Part shown: positions 6,837-15,121 of the stretch, in pieces
Layout of the letters: every line of letters starts with the position of its first letter
How positions within the stretch are numbered: the first letter of the stretch is position 1
DNA from: JAHFPN01 sp036559465
GTDB taxonomy: Bacteria > Pseudomonadota > Alphaproteobacteria > Rhizobiales > Xanthobacteraceae
Direction: 5' to 3'
Length of the DNA: 21,068 nucleotides
Assembly: GCA_036559465.1 (NCBI GenBank)
Contig: DATBTC010000116.1
Coordinates: 1-21,068 of the forward strand
Translations under genes and position numbers: made by a program
Notes under the pieces: generated by a model
The model's database searches: none
The model's input: only the letters and a program-made list of their open reading frames with translations
Told to the model about the DNA's origin: nothing

Positions 6837-8674
6837 GACGCCACCACCTTGCGGATCGAGGCCCGGCCGATTTCCTGCATGCGTCGCGCGATCTCGCTGA
6901 CGATGAACTGCGCGGTGATCGGCGTGCCGTCATAATGCAGGATCGAGGCGATTTTGGCCGCATCGACCTGACCGGTGTCGAGCAAAAGCGTGCGCATCTG
7001 CGCATCGCGGTTCTGCTCGACCAGAAAAACCCGCTCATGCGAGCGGATGAAATCGAGCACCTCGTCGGTGAAGGGATAGGCGCGCAGCCGCAGCCGGTCG
7101 AGCAGAATGCCGCTCTTCTCGAGCGTGCCGATCGCCTCGTCCATGGCCGCGGTGGTCGAGCCGAAATAGATCGCGCCGATGCGCGAAGGTTCCTTGGCGT
7201 CAATGCGGATCGGCGCCGGGATGAGCTTCTTCGCGGTCTCGTACTTCTTCAGGAGCCGCTGCATATTGTCGACGTAAACCGGCCCCTCTTCGCTGTAGCG
7301 CGCATAGCGGTCGCGCGAGGTGCCGCGCGTGAAGAAGGCGCCCTTGGTCGGGTGCGCGCCGGGATAGGTGCGGTAGGGGATGCCGTCGCCATCGACGTCG
7401 AGATAGCGGCCGAAATCCTTGCCCGATTCGAGCTCCTCGAACTTCATCACCTTGCCGCGGTCGTATTTGCGCGCGTCGTCCCAGGCGAGCGGCGGCACCA
7501 GCCATTCGTTCATGCCGATGTCGAGGTCCGACATGACGAAGATCGGCGTCTGCAGCCGGTCGGCAAGATCGAGCGCCTTGGCGGCGAATTCGAAGCATTC
7601 GCGCGGGTCCTGCGGCAGCAGGAGCACATGGCGCGTGTCGCCGTGCGAAGCATAGGCGGCGATCAAGAGATCCGACTGCTGCGTGCGCGTCGGCATGCCG
7701 GTCGAAGGCCCACCGCGCTGCACGTCGAAAATCACCGCCGGAATTTCGGCGAAATACGCCAGCCCGATGAATTCCTGCATCAACGAGATGCCGGGGCCGG
7801 CCGTGGCGGTGAACGCACGCGCGCCGTTCCAGGCCGCACCAATCACCATACCGATCGCGGCAAGCTCGTCTTCGGCCTGCACGATCGCGCAGCGGCTGTT
7901 GCCTTCGGCATCGGCGCGGAAGCGGCGGCAGTAGCTCGCGAACGCTTCAGCCATGGAGGTCGAGGGCGTGATCGGATACCACGCCGCGACCGTGGCCCCG
8001 CCATATACGCAGCCAAGCGCCGCGGCGGCATTGCCTTCGATGAAAATCTGGTCGCGCACCTTGTCGGCGCGCTTCACCTTGAGCCCGAGCGCACCGGGCA
8101 GGTTCTGCTTCACGTAGTCGCGGCCGATATGAAACGCCTCCATGTTCGGCGCGATCAGCTTGTCCTTGCCCTTGTACTGCTCGCGGATCAGCGTCTCGAT
8201 GACCTCGGGTTCGATTTCGAGCAATTGCGAAAGCGCGCCCACGTACATGATGTTCTTGAACAGCTGCCGCTGGCGCGGGTCCGAGTACTGCTTGTTGCAG
8301 ATCGCGGTGAGCGGCATGCCGATCACGTTGATGTCGTCGCGGAACTTGGAGGGCGGCAATGGCTTGGTCGAGTCGTAGAACAGGTATCCGCCGGGCTCGA
8401 TCCCGGCCACGTCTTTGTCCCAGGTCTGCGGATTCATCGCGACCATGAGATCGGTGCCGCCGCGGCGACCGAGATGGCCGGCCTCGGAGACCCGGATCTC
8501 GTACCAGGTGGGAAGGCCCTGGATGTTAGACGGGAAGATGTTGCGCGACCCGATCGGCACGCCCATGCGGATAATCGAGCGCGCGAAGGTGCGGTTCGCA
8601 CTCGCTGAGCCTGAGCCGTTCACGTTGGCGAACAGAACGACGAAGTCGTTCTCGCGCTCTAGGCGCGGCGGCAT
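6833..8674 (-). CDS. korA: 2-oxoacid:ferredoxin oxidoreductase, fused gamma-alpha subunit (KorA type)
   Basis: The 613-aa protein joins an N-terminal gamma domain (about 1-200, beginning NDFVVLFANVNGSGSASANR) to the alpha domain, whose marker YPITPSTSMAEAF starts at 233, and a C-terminal transketolase-like domain with YFGSTTAAMDEAI. This fused layout matches the two-subunit KorAB enzymes known from Mycobacterium tuberculosis and Hydrogenobacter. I start at ATG 8672-8674, which has a GGAGGT Shine-Dalgarno 7 nt upstream; the 33 extra N-terminal codons of the longest frame overlap the flavoprotein gene and look non-native. The gene overlaps the flavoprotein's stop by 16 nt. Confidence 0.93.
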   Translation of the reverse strand: MPPRLERENDFVVLFANVNGSGSASANRTFARSIIRMGVPIGSRNIFPSNIQGLPTWYEIRVSEAGHLGRRGGTDLMVAMNPQTWDKDVAGIEPGGYLFYDSTKPLPPSKFRDDINVIGMPLTAICNKQYSDPRQRQLFKNIMYVGALSQLLEIEPEVIETLIREQYKGKDKLIAPNMEAFHIGRDYVKQNLPGALGLKVKRADKVRDQIFIEGNAAAALGCVYGGATVAAWYPITPSTSMAEAFASYCRRFRADAEGNSRCAIVQAEDELAAIGMVIGAAWNGARAFTATAGPGISLMQEFIGLAYFAEIPAVIFDVQRGGPSTGMPTRTQQSDLLIAAYASHGDTRHVLLLPQDPRECFEFAAKALDLADRLQTPIFVMSDLDIGMNEWLVPPLAWDDARKYDRGKVMKFEELESGKDFGRYLDVDGDGIPYRTYPGAHPTKGAFFTRGTSRDRYARYSEEGPVYVDNMQRLLKKYETAKKLIPAPIRIDAKEPSRIGAIYFGSTTAAMDEAIGTLEKSGILLDRLRLRAYPFTDEVLDFIRSHERVFLVEQNRDAQMRTLLLDTGQVDAAKIASILHYDGTPITAQFIVSEIARRMQEIGRASIRKVVAS

Positions 8675-10536
8675 GCGGAAACCTCCGTCGCGGTCGCCAT
8701 GTCGAGCAGGAACTTCTGCATATCCCACGCCCCGGTCGGACAACGCTCGGCGCACAGCCCGCAGTGCAGGCACATGTCCTCGTCCTTCACCATCACGCGG
8801 CCGGTCTTGAGCGTATCGGAGACATATAGATCCTGCGTCAGGTCTTCAGCCGGCGCCATCAGCCGCGTACGCAGTTCAGCCTCTGGGCCGTTCACCGTAA
8901 AGGTGATGCAATCCATCGGGCAAATATCGACGCAGGCGTCGCACTCGATGCACAGATCGCGCGTGAACACCGTCTGCACGTCGCAGTTCAGGCAGCGCTG
9001 GGTTTCCTTGAAGCCAAGCGCCCGGTCGAACCCGAGTTCGACCTCGACCTTGATATTCTTCAACGTGATCGCCTGGTCGCGCAGCGGAACGCGGAAGCGC
9101 TTGTCGTTGGATACGTCGTTATCGTAGCTCCACTCGTGGATGCCCATCTTCTGGCTTTGCAGGTTCACCAGCGGTGACGGGCGCTGATGAACGTCCTCGC
9201 CGTGGCAAAACTTGTCGATCGAGATCGCCGCGTCGTGGCCGTGCGCCACCGCCCAGATGATGTTCTTCGGGCCGAACGCCGCGTCGCCGCCAAAGAAGAT
9301 TTTCGGGTTGGTCGACTGCATGGTCTTCTCGTCGACCTTGGGCATGTTCCATTGGTCGAACTCGATGCCGACATCGCGCTCGATCCAGGGGAATGCGTTC
9401 TCCTGGCCTACGGCGACCAGAACGTCGTCGCAAGCAATATGCTCGTCGGGCTCACCCGTCGACACTAGTTGGCGCCTGCCCTTGGCGTCCTTCTCGGCCT
9501 TGACCTTCTCGAACACGACGCCTGTCAGGCGGCCGCTCTCGTGGGTGAAGGATTTGGGCACGAGATAATTGAAGATCGGGATGCCCTCGTGCATCGCGTC
9601 CTCTTTCTCCCACGAGGACGCCTTCATCTCGGCAAAACCTGAGCGCACCACCACCTTCACGTCTTCGCCGCCGAGGCGGCGCGCGGTGCGGCAGCAGTCC
9701 ATCGCCGTGTTACCGCCGCCGAGCACGATGACGCGCTTGCCGATGGCGTGGATGTGGCCGAACGAGACGCTCGAAAGCCAGTCGATGCCGATGTGAATAT
9801 GCGCGCCGGCCTCTTTGCGGCCGGGGATTTCGAGCTCGCGCCCGCGCGGCGCACCGGAGCCGACGAACACAGCGTCGAAATTCTCGGCGAGCAGTTTCTT
9901 CATGCTGTCGATGCGATGGCCGAGCTTGAGCTCGATGAAACCGCGATCGAGAATATAGTTGCACTCCTCGTCGATCGTTTCCTCGGGCAGGCGGAAGCGC
10001 GGAATTTGTGAGCGGATCATGCCGCCCGAGCCCTTGTCCTGATCGAAGATGACGATGTCATAGCCGAGCGGCGCCAAATCGCGCACCACCGTCAGCGACG
10101 CCGGTCCGCATCCGATCAGTGCGATGCGCTTGCCATTCTTCTTTTCCGGTCGCGCCGGCATCAGCCCGCGGACATCGTCCTTGTTGTCGGCGGCAACGCG
10201 CTTCAGGCGGCAGATCGCCACCGGCTCGGCCTCGACCCGCACGCGCCGGCACGCGGGTTCGCAAGGACGGTCGCACGTGCGCCCCAAAATCCCGGGAAAC
10301 ACGTTCGAATGCCAGTTCACCATGTAGGCGTCGGTGTAGCGGCCGGCCGCGATCAGGCGAATGTATTCCGGCACCGGCGTGTGCGCGGGGCAGGCCCATT
10401 GGCAATCGACTACCTTGTGGAAATAGTCCGGATTGCGGATGTCGGTGGGTGGAACCCCGACTCCGCGCCCTGCCTTGCCCCCGGTTTCCGACGCCTCCCG
10501 ATCATTGCGGTCCAGCGTCGTCGTGCCGGCACTCAT
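8659..10536 (-). CDS. GltD-like NAD(P)H:ferredoxin flavoprotein with C-terminal 2x[4Fe-4S] ferredoxin domain
   Basis: The 625-aa protein has three parts. The N-terminal GltD-type iron-sulfur region has C45/C49 in CQWAC and CDRPCEPAC at 88-96. Next comes a two-nucleotide-fold flavin reductase: IGCGPASLTV (141-150) for FAD, VLGGGNTAMD for NAD(P)H, and the late FFGGDAAFGPKNI motif. The C terminus has two ferredoxin clusters, CIECDACVDIC and CLHCGLCAERC. As first gene of the operon it very likely moves electrons between KorAB ferredoxin chemistry and NAD(P)H. The ATG at 10534-10536 has AAGGAG 9 nt upstream. Direction of flow and the choice of NADH or NADPH cannot be read from sequence. Confidence 0.9.
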   Translation of the reverse strand: MSAGTTTLDRNDREASETGGKAGRGVGVPPTDIRNPDYFHKVVDCQWACPAHTPVPEYIRLIAAGRYTDAYMVNWHSNVFPGILGRTCDRPCEPACRRVRVEAEPVAICRLKRVAADNKDDVRGLMPARPEKKNGKRIALIGCGPASLTVVRDLAPLGYDIVIFDQDKGSGGMIRSQIPRFRLPEETIDEECNYILDRGFIELKLGHRIDSMKKLLAENFDAVFVGSGAPRGRELEIPGRKEAGAHIHIGIDWLSSVSFGHIHAIGKRVIVLGGGNTAMDCCRTARRLGGEDVKVVVRSGFAEMKASSWEKEDAMHEGIPIFNYLVPKSFTHESGRLTGVVFEKVKAEKDAKGRRQLVSTGEPDEHIACDDVLVAVGQENAFPWIERDVGIEFDQWNMPKVDEKTMQSTNPKIFFGGDAAFGPKNIIWAVAHGHDAAISIDKFCHGEDVHQRPSPLVNLQSQKMGIHEWSYDNDVSNDKRFRVPLRDQAITLKNIKVEVELGFDRALGFKETQRCLNCDVQTVFTRDLCIECDACVDICPMDCITFTVNGPEAELRTRLMAPAEDLTQDLYVSDTLKTGRVMVKDEDMCLHCGLCAERCPTGAWDMQKFLLDMATATEVSACRRA

Positions 10537-10688
10537 TCTCTAAAACTCCTTGGCAGGCTCCCCACGCCGTGCGGCAGGATCTTTTTGTAGTCTCTGCCGT
10601 CGAATCGACCCCATCCTGCGGCTCGCCTCTTTCGCGCGAACGAGGTGCCGCGGCAATGAGCAATTCGGAGGCCCTTGCCCCGGCTTCT

Positions 10689-10716
10689 AGCATACCGGCG
10701 CACCAAAGGCCGGCAA
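10689..10716 (-). promoter_or_regulatory. Possible sigma-70-type promoter for the korA/korB operon
   Basis: On the minus strand TTGCCG (10711-10716) and TATGCT (10689-10694) are 16 bp apart, a reasonable housekeeping-type -35/-10 pair. It would give a leader of roughly 145 nt before the flavoprotein start. The 38-bp palindrome lies about 30 bp upstream of the -35 box, a plausible place for an activator. This is pattern matching only. Confidence 0.25.
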
Positions 10717-10744
10717 TTCAAGCAGTTTTGAGCACTTCATCAGG

Positions 10745-10782
10745 TCTCCAAGAAATCGAGCCTAGGCGCGATTTCTTGGAGA
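10745..10782. repeat. 38-bp near-perfect palindrome
   Basis: The arms TCTCCAAGAAATCG (10745-10758) and its exact reverse complement (10769-10782) flank AGCCTAGGCG, whose core GCCTAGGC is itself palindromic. Only the pair 10759/10768 fails to match. It may be an operator for a dimeric regulator or a stem-loop in RNA. No T-run follows on either strand, so a classical terminator is less likely. Confidence 0.9.
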
Positions 10783-11077
10783 TTCTCTTAATCCGTGCGT
10801 CGCCCTTAGCCCGGCATGCGACCCGCCGAGGCGGCGGGAGCGGTACCAAAGAACCGCTTGGGCACGCAAAACCGTATGCCGAAGGGCCTGTGACCGGCCG
10901 GGCACAGGCAGGGAATTTCACTTTCGGGCCTCCCGGCGTCCCTCGACCGGACTCCCAAACCTTAAAGGGAAGGTATAGGATTCTCGAAGTGTCCGGGCAT
11001 GCGCATCGGCGCTCAAGGTACGCATCGAAAACCGGTCACACCTGTCGGAAACTAGAAACAAAAAAGTGGGGGCCCCC

Positions 11078-11266
11078 ATGAAGAAGCTTACCGCCTTGAT
11101 TGCCGCTACTGCCTTGCTTGGATCGACCGTCCTCGTGTCGGCCATCTTTACGCCGCCGACCGAAGGAATCTCGAACCTCCAGCTCACGCAGGACAAGGAC
11201 AAGGGCAAGAAGGACAAGAAGGATAAAAAGAAGAAAGACAAGAAGGATAAGAAAGACAAGAAGTAA
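11078..11266 (+). CDS. Small exported protein with Lys/Asp-rich tail (62 aa)
   Basis: The product starts MKKLTALIAATALLGSTVLVSA, split here by function: two lysines, a hydrophobic core of about 15 residues and a VSA-type cleavage site near residue 22, a typical Sec signal peptide. After about 20 residues of ordinary sequence the last 24 are almost only Lys and Asp with one Gly, as (DKK)n-like units. The mature protein would be about 40 aa, very basic at its end and disordered. I prefer ATG 11078 over the in-frame GTG at 11066 because only the former gives a clean signal peptide. The function is unknown; cell-envelope or anionic-polymer binding is a guess from charge. Confidence 0.65.
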   Translation: MKKLTALIAATALLGSTVLVSAIFTPPTEGISNLQLTQDKDKGKKDKKDKKKKDKKDKKDKK

Positions 11267-11319
11267 GACGAACGGCGCGACGCTGTCCGTCGCTTGAACG
11301 TCTTGCAGAATTCCCATTT

Positions 11320-11353
11320 AGCGGCCGGCCTCGCGTCAGCCGCTTCGTTTTTT
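11320..11353 (+). terminator. Probable intrinsic terminator of the small exported-protein gene
   Basis: AGCGGC (11320-11325) pairs with GCCGCT (11339-11344) across a 13-nt loop, and six T residues follow at 11348-11353. The T-run overlaps the stop codon of the convergent AbrB-family gene. The stem is short and the loop long, so strength is uncertain. Confidence 0.4.
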
Positions 11354-12470
11354 AGCCGGCCGGGTCGCTCGGCACCGGCGCAGGACCAAACAGAAGTCTG
11401 GCCGCGGACGGCAGCAGAAGCCCGATTAGAAGAAAACGCACGATGTGATGCGCCGCTACGAAAGCCGGATCGAGTCCGATCACGAAAGCGAGCGCACTCA
11501 TCGCCTCGACGCCGCCGGGCGCGAACGCCACAATCACCTTGCCGATGCCCTCGCCCGATAGCGCCGCCGCCAGCAACGCGAACGCGAGCGCCACGCCCGC
11601 GGCAACCGCGAATGCGCCGAGCGACGCGAGCAAAAAGTGCTTCAGCGTCGCCAGATCGCTTCCAGCGAAGCGCGAGCCAACCGACGCGCCGAGCGCAATG
11701 AAAGAGGGGATCAGCACATAGTCCGGCAGCAGCGCGGTGACCAGCCCGCTGGCGTGCAGGATCGCGCTTGCGAACATCGCGCCGAACAGGAGCCCTCCCG
11801 GCACCCTCGCCCGGTCGGCTGCGAGACCGCCGATGATCCCGGTGACCGCCATGAGCGCGAGCTCGCCGGCCGTGCCGATGCCGATCGAGCCTGGAAGCGG
11901 CGGCCGCACCGGCAAAGGTACTGCCACGGATAATCCGAACGACACGAGTGCCCCCGGCAACAGCGCGACGATGATGAACAGCCGGATCGCCTGGGCGAAC
12001 GCGACGCGCCGCACGTCGGCGCCGTCTTGCGTGGCCAGCACCAGCGCCGTCGAAAGCGCCCCGGGCGCCGAAGCATAGAACGCGGTGCGGCCGTCCCAAC
12101 CCGCGAAGCGGCGCAAGTAGAAGGTGACCGCCGCCATGGTCGCCGCCACCGAAAGCACCAGTACCGCAATGCTGATGGGCCAGTTGCGCATGCCGCTAAG
12201 CGTTTCGGGGGTCACCGCCGCTCCCATCATGATGCCGAGCGCGATGAACGCCGCGCCACGTACACCTTTGGTCACGGCGACGCCGGTACCGAACATAGCG
12301 AGTACCGCCACCACGGTGAGCGCTCCGGACAGCCACGCCGCCGGCAGACCGGTCGCAGCGAACAGAGCCCCGCCGGCCGCTGCGGCGGCGAGCGTACGCA
12401 AGACTGCGATCAGACGTGATGCGGAATGCGGCTTGGAGGGTGGAACGGCCATGACGGGTGGCGCTTCCAT
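11352..12470 (-). CDS. AbrB-family (COG3180) integral membrane protein
   Basis: The 372-aa protein is almost entirely hydrophobic with about 10-11 membrane segments in two similar halves. GLPAAWLSGALT and LGIMMGAAVTPETL in the first half parallel RVPGGLLFGAMFASA and FIALGASVGSRF in the second, and SAPGALSTA/FAPGGVEAM form the paired Ala/Pro-Gly motifs typical of this family. In E. coli the AbrB (YbgN-like) name comes from aidB regulation, but these proteins are generally viewed as transporters of unknown substrate. The start is ambiguous between ATG 12470 and ATG 12452; neither has a good Shine-Dalgarno. It lies 44 nt downstream of mscL and may share its transcript. Confidence 0.8.
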   Translation of the reverse strand: MEAPPVMAVPPSKPHSASRLIAVLRTLAAAAAGGALFAATGLPAAWLSGALTVVAVLAMFGTGVAVTKGVRGAAFIALGIMMGAAVTPETLSGMRNWPISIAVLVLSVAATMAAVTFYLRRFAGWDGRTAFYASAPGALSTALVLATQDGADVRRVAFAQAIRLFIIVALLPGALVSFGLSVAVPLPVRPPLPGSIGIGTAGELALMAVTGIIGGLAADRARVPGGLLFGAMFASAILHASGLVTALLPDYVLIPSFIALGASVGSRFAGSDLATLKHFLLASLGAFAVAAGVALAFALLAAALSGEGIGKVIVAFAPGGVEAMSALAFVIGLDPAFVAAHHIVRFLLIGLLLPSAARLLFGPAPVPSDPAG

Positions 12471-12514
12471 GCGCCGAACAGCGCAGCCCGTCAAACCAGT
12501 AGCCGGCCCAGCGG

Positions 12515-12928
12515 TTAGGCTCGCCGCTTCAACAGATCGCGGATTTCGGTGAGCAGTTGCACATCGGCCGGCGTCGGCACCGCCTTCGCCTCCTCCTCCT
12601 TCTTCTTCATGCGATTGATCGCTTTCACGGCCAGAAACAGAACGAAAGCGATGATCGCGAAATTGAGGGCGATGGTGAGGAAATTGCCCCACGCCAGTAC
12701 CGCGCCCTGTTTCTTCGCCTCGACCAGCGTGTCTGCGGACACTTTCGAGGACAGCCCCACGAAATAATTGGAGAAGTCGAGCCCGCCCGCAATCGCGCTC
12801 AGCAGCGGCATGAACATGTCGCCGACCAGCGACTCGACGATCTTGCCGAAGGCAGCGCCGATGATCACGCCGATGGCGAGATCGACCACATTGCCTTTCA
12901 TCGCGAAGTCACGAAATTCCTTGAGCAT
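12515..12928 (-). CDS. mscL: Large-conductance mechanosensitive channel MscL
   Basis: MscL is a homopentameric inner-membrane channel that opens under membrane tension to release solutes during osmotic downshock. The 137-aa product has the usual layout: N-terminal helix MLKEFRDFAMKGNVVDLA, the pore-lining TM1 GVIIGAAFGKIVESLV, a periplasmic loop, TM2 FAIIAFVLFLAVKAINRM, and a charged cytoplasmic helix ending in LLTEIRDLLKRR. The ATG at 12926-12928 has a good AGGAG. It lies 56 nt after the exonuclease-CBS-DUF294 gene on the same strand. Confidence 0.97.
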   Translation of the reverse strand: MLKEFRDFAMKGNVVDLAIGVIIGAAFGKIVESLVGDMFMPLLSAIAGGLDFSNYFVGLSSKVSADTLVEAKKQGAVLAWGNFLTIALNFAIIAFVLFLAVKAINRMKKKEEEAKAVPTPADVQLLTEIRDLLKRRA

Positions 12929-12984
12929 GTTCTCCTCCGCGTTTATGGAAATTTTTCACGAGCGAATCTACTCGGCCCCCGCGC

Positions 12985-15114
12985 TCACACAAGCAGATCG
13001 CGCACCGTCTCGTCGGTGTGCGCCAGCGACTGCAGCGTGTCCTTGAGTCGCTTCTGTTCGGTGCGCGAAAGCCGCTTCCACTCAACCTTGTTTGAGGGCG
13101 GGCGGCCCGCGGCGATATCGACAAGTTGCTGATCGAGCACGGACGAAAGCAGCACAGCATGCGCCGCGATCATCGCGTCGAGATCGCTCTCGGCATCGGG
13201 CTTCTTAGCCTTGACGCCGAGGAGCCGCGCCTGCGTCGAATGCTCAGTGACACCGAAGCGGGTCGCCAGAACTCGGGCGGACCGGACTACCTGAAAAAGC
13301 CCACCCCGCTTGAGGTCGACCCGGCCGTTCTCGGTGCGGACCCCGAACCAGCCGACCGGCGGCGCGACCGCGCCGTCCGCTTCGGCCAAGAGCTTCAGGA
13401 AGTCGATGTGCTCGCCGGCCTGCGCATAGGCGAAACTCCACAGCTCAGCCGCCAACGCGCCATCGCCGTGCACGGCGCGGAAATCGAAGAAGATGTCGAC
13501 CGACAAGAGATCCTCGGGCCGCGAGCGGCCGACCCAGTCATTGATCCGCTCGCGCCAGGTCGCGGCACTTCCGCGCCATTGCGCGTTCTTCGCCATCACC
13601 CCGCCCTGGCAATAGGGCACGCCCACCTCGTGCAGGATATCGGCCACATGCGTGCCGAGCTCGGCGAACCACTTATCCTCCGGTCCGCCAGGAGCGCCCT
13701 CGGCGAACACGATGGCATTATCCTGATCCATGGCGAGGAGACTCTCTTCGCGCCCGGCCGAGCCCAGCACCAAAACCGCATAAGGCTGGGGCGGCGCGCC
13801 GCGACCGGCTTTGTGCATACGCGCCTCGCTTATCTCGGCCGCGCGGCGCGTGAGCCCGGCGAGCTCGTGCGAAATCACTGCCGCGACTGCGCGCGCCTCA
13901 ACGCCTTCGTCCAGGAGTCCGCGCGCGACCGCCGGCAGCTTCGCCCAGGCGGCGCCGAGCGCATGAACGTCCTGGGCCTCGTCGATCGCATCGCCGAGCG
14001 CAACTGCATCTTGCGCGCGCACGCGCAGCAACTGGCGCGCCGAGAGCGCGCCCACCACGTTGCCCGCCTCGTCTACGACGCCGAGGTGGCGCACCTTGAG
14101 CCGCTCCATGCGGCCGATCGCGCGGTACACGAATGCATCGGCCGGCACCGCCGCGAGTGGCCGGCTTGCGATAACGCCGACTTCGTTGGCTAGCGCCGCG
14201 GCGCCGCCGGATTCCAGCACGCGCAGAAGATCGCGCTCGGTCACGATCCCGCATAGCGCCGCGCGGTGCGAGCCATCTGTTCCGGCCCCGGCCGGCAGCA
14301 CGAACACGGAACTGATTTTTCGCTGCATCAACTCCTTGAGCGCGTCCGCAACGCGCATCGATGGCGGCACGAACACCGGCGGCTTCGACATCACGTCCCG
14401 CATGCGATGGCGGTAGGGGTAGGAATCGATCCGCGCCAGCGTGCGCTCGCTCGCCGCGCGCGAGGGCACTTGAGCCGGCTCGTGCCAGCCGGCGCGCTGA
14501 TGCTCCGCGAGCACGTTGGATAGCGAATTGATCGCGGCCTCGGCCTCCGCGAGCGTTCGGACGCCGCGCTCGCGCAGGATCGGGATGAGCTTCAGGAAAA
14601 TCTCGGCCGTCGCGCGCGCGTCGCCGAGCGCCGAATGGCGTTTCTCGATCTTGACGCCGAGCCATACGGCGAGCTGCTCGAGCGAATAGCCCGGAAGGTC
14701 GGGCCGCACCGCCTCGGCGAGCACACGCACGCAGAGCGAACGCGGCGGATCGAAGGCAATACCGGCGCGCGCGCACTCGCGCGCGATCACCGCAAGGTCA
14801 TAGCCGGTGTGGTGGCCGATCAGGACCGCCTCGCCGGCAAACGCGACGAAGCCCTGCCACGCGGCGGGAAATCGCGGGCTGCCCGCGACTTTCTTGGCAT
14901 CGATGCCGTGGATTTTCGTGGCGATTGCCGGAATCGCTTCGCCCGGGTCTACGAGCGTGCGGTAGGGATTCGAGGCATCGAGCCTGCCGCCGTACAGCCT
15001 GACGCCCGCGATCTCGACGATGCGCGCCCGCGCCGGCTCCAGGTCCGTGGTTTCCGTATCGGCCACGACCGCGTCGAGCGCAATGAGGGGCGTCGCACTC
15101 AGCCGGTCGACCAC
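12985..15114 (-). CDS. DnaQ-type exonuclease / CBS pair / DUF294 nucleotidyltransferase-like fusion
   Basis: A 709-aa three-part protein. Residues 10-180 are a DEDDh 3'-5' exonuclease with all catalytic positions: D19 and E21 in ADTETT, D106 in TGYDLAV, H160 and D165 in HSALGDA. Two CBS domains (about 240-300 and 312-368) could bind an adenine nucleotide. The rest is a DUF294 nucleotidyltransferase-like domain (GSAGREE at 451-457, DQDNA at 463-467) with its helical partner at the C terminus. DUF294/CBS proteins and DnaQ-like exonucleases often neighbour CrbS-type kinases and acetate symporters; here they are one chain. The start is GTG (15112-15114), 7 nt after the upstream stop without a clear Shine-Dalgarno, suggesting coupling. 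Confidence 0.9.
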   Translation of the reverse strand: MVDRLSATPLIALDAVVADTETTDLEPARARIVEIAGVRLYGGRLDASNPYRTLVDPGEAIPAIATKIHGIDAKKVAGSPRFPAAWQGFVAFAGEAVLIGHHTGYDLAVIARECARAGIAFDPPRSLCVRVLAEAVRPDLPGYSLEQLAVWLGVKIEKRHSALGDARATAEIFLKLIPILRERGVRTLAEAEAAINSLSNVLAEHQRAGWHEPAQVPSRAASERTLARIDSYPYRHRMRDVMSKPPVFVPPSMRVADALKELMQRKISSVFVLPAGAGTDGSHRAALCGIVTERDLLRVLESGGAAALANEVGVIASRPLAAVPADAFVYRAIGRMERLKVRHLGVVDEAGNVVGALSARQLLRVRAQDAVALGDAIDEAQDVHALGAAWAKLPAVARGLLDEGVEARAVAAVISHELAGLTRRAAEISEARMHKAGRGAPPQPYAVLVLGSAGREESLLAMDQDNAIVFAEGAPGGPEDKWFAELGTHVADILHEVGVPYCQGGVMAKNAQWRGSAATWRERINDWVGRSRPEDLLSVDIFFDFRAVHGDGALAAELWSFAYAQAGEHIDFLKLLAEADGAVAPPVGWFGVRTENGRVDLKRGGLFQVVRSARVLATRFGVTEHSTQARLLGVKAKKPDAESDLDAMIAAHAVLLSSVLDQQLVDIAAGRPPSNKVEWKRLSRTEQKRLKDTLQSLAHTDETVRDLLV

Positions 15115-15121
15115 GTGGCGC

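Larger units (their letters stand above)
10537..11077. other. 541-bp divergent intergenic region, rich in inverted repeats
   Basis: No convincing gene lies here; short open frames on both strands have no ribosome site or recognisable family. It separates the minus-strand flavoprotein/korA/korB operon from the plus-strand small exported protein, so it must carry both promoters. It holds a 38-bp palindrome (10745-10782) and further stem-loops at 10822-10838 (6 bp), 10840-10857 (5 bp) and 10886-10909 (7 bp). Confidence 0.8.

Noticed and set aside
6935..8608. Plus-strand open frame of 557 codons
   Set aside because: It is fully antisense to korA, which has clear family motifs. There is no ribosome site and no recognisable domain.
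8675..8773. N-terminal extension of korA by 33 codons
   Set aside because: It overlaps the flavoprotein's ferredoxin coding region and lacks a ribosome site. The ATG at 8674 has a good GGAGGT and matches the gamma-domain start.
12471..12692. 74-codon N-terminal extension of the AbrB-family protein
   Set aside because: It runs into mscL in another frame and is hydrophilic and low-complexity, unlike the membrane protein that follows.
13126..14193. Plus-strand open frame of 355 codons
   Set aside because: It is antisense to the exonuclease-CBS-DUF294 gene and shows only shadow-type composition.
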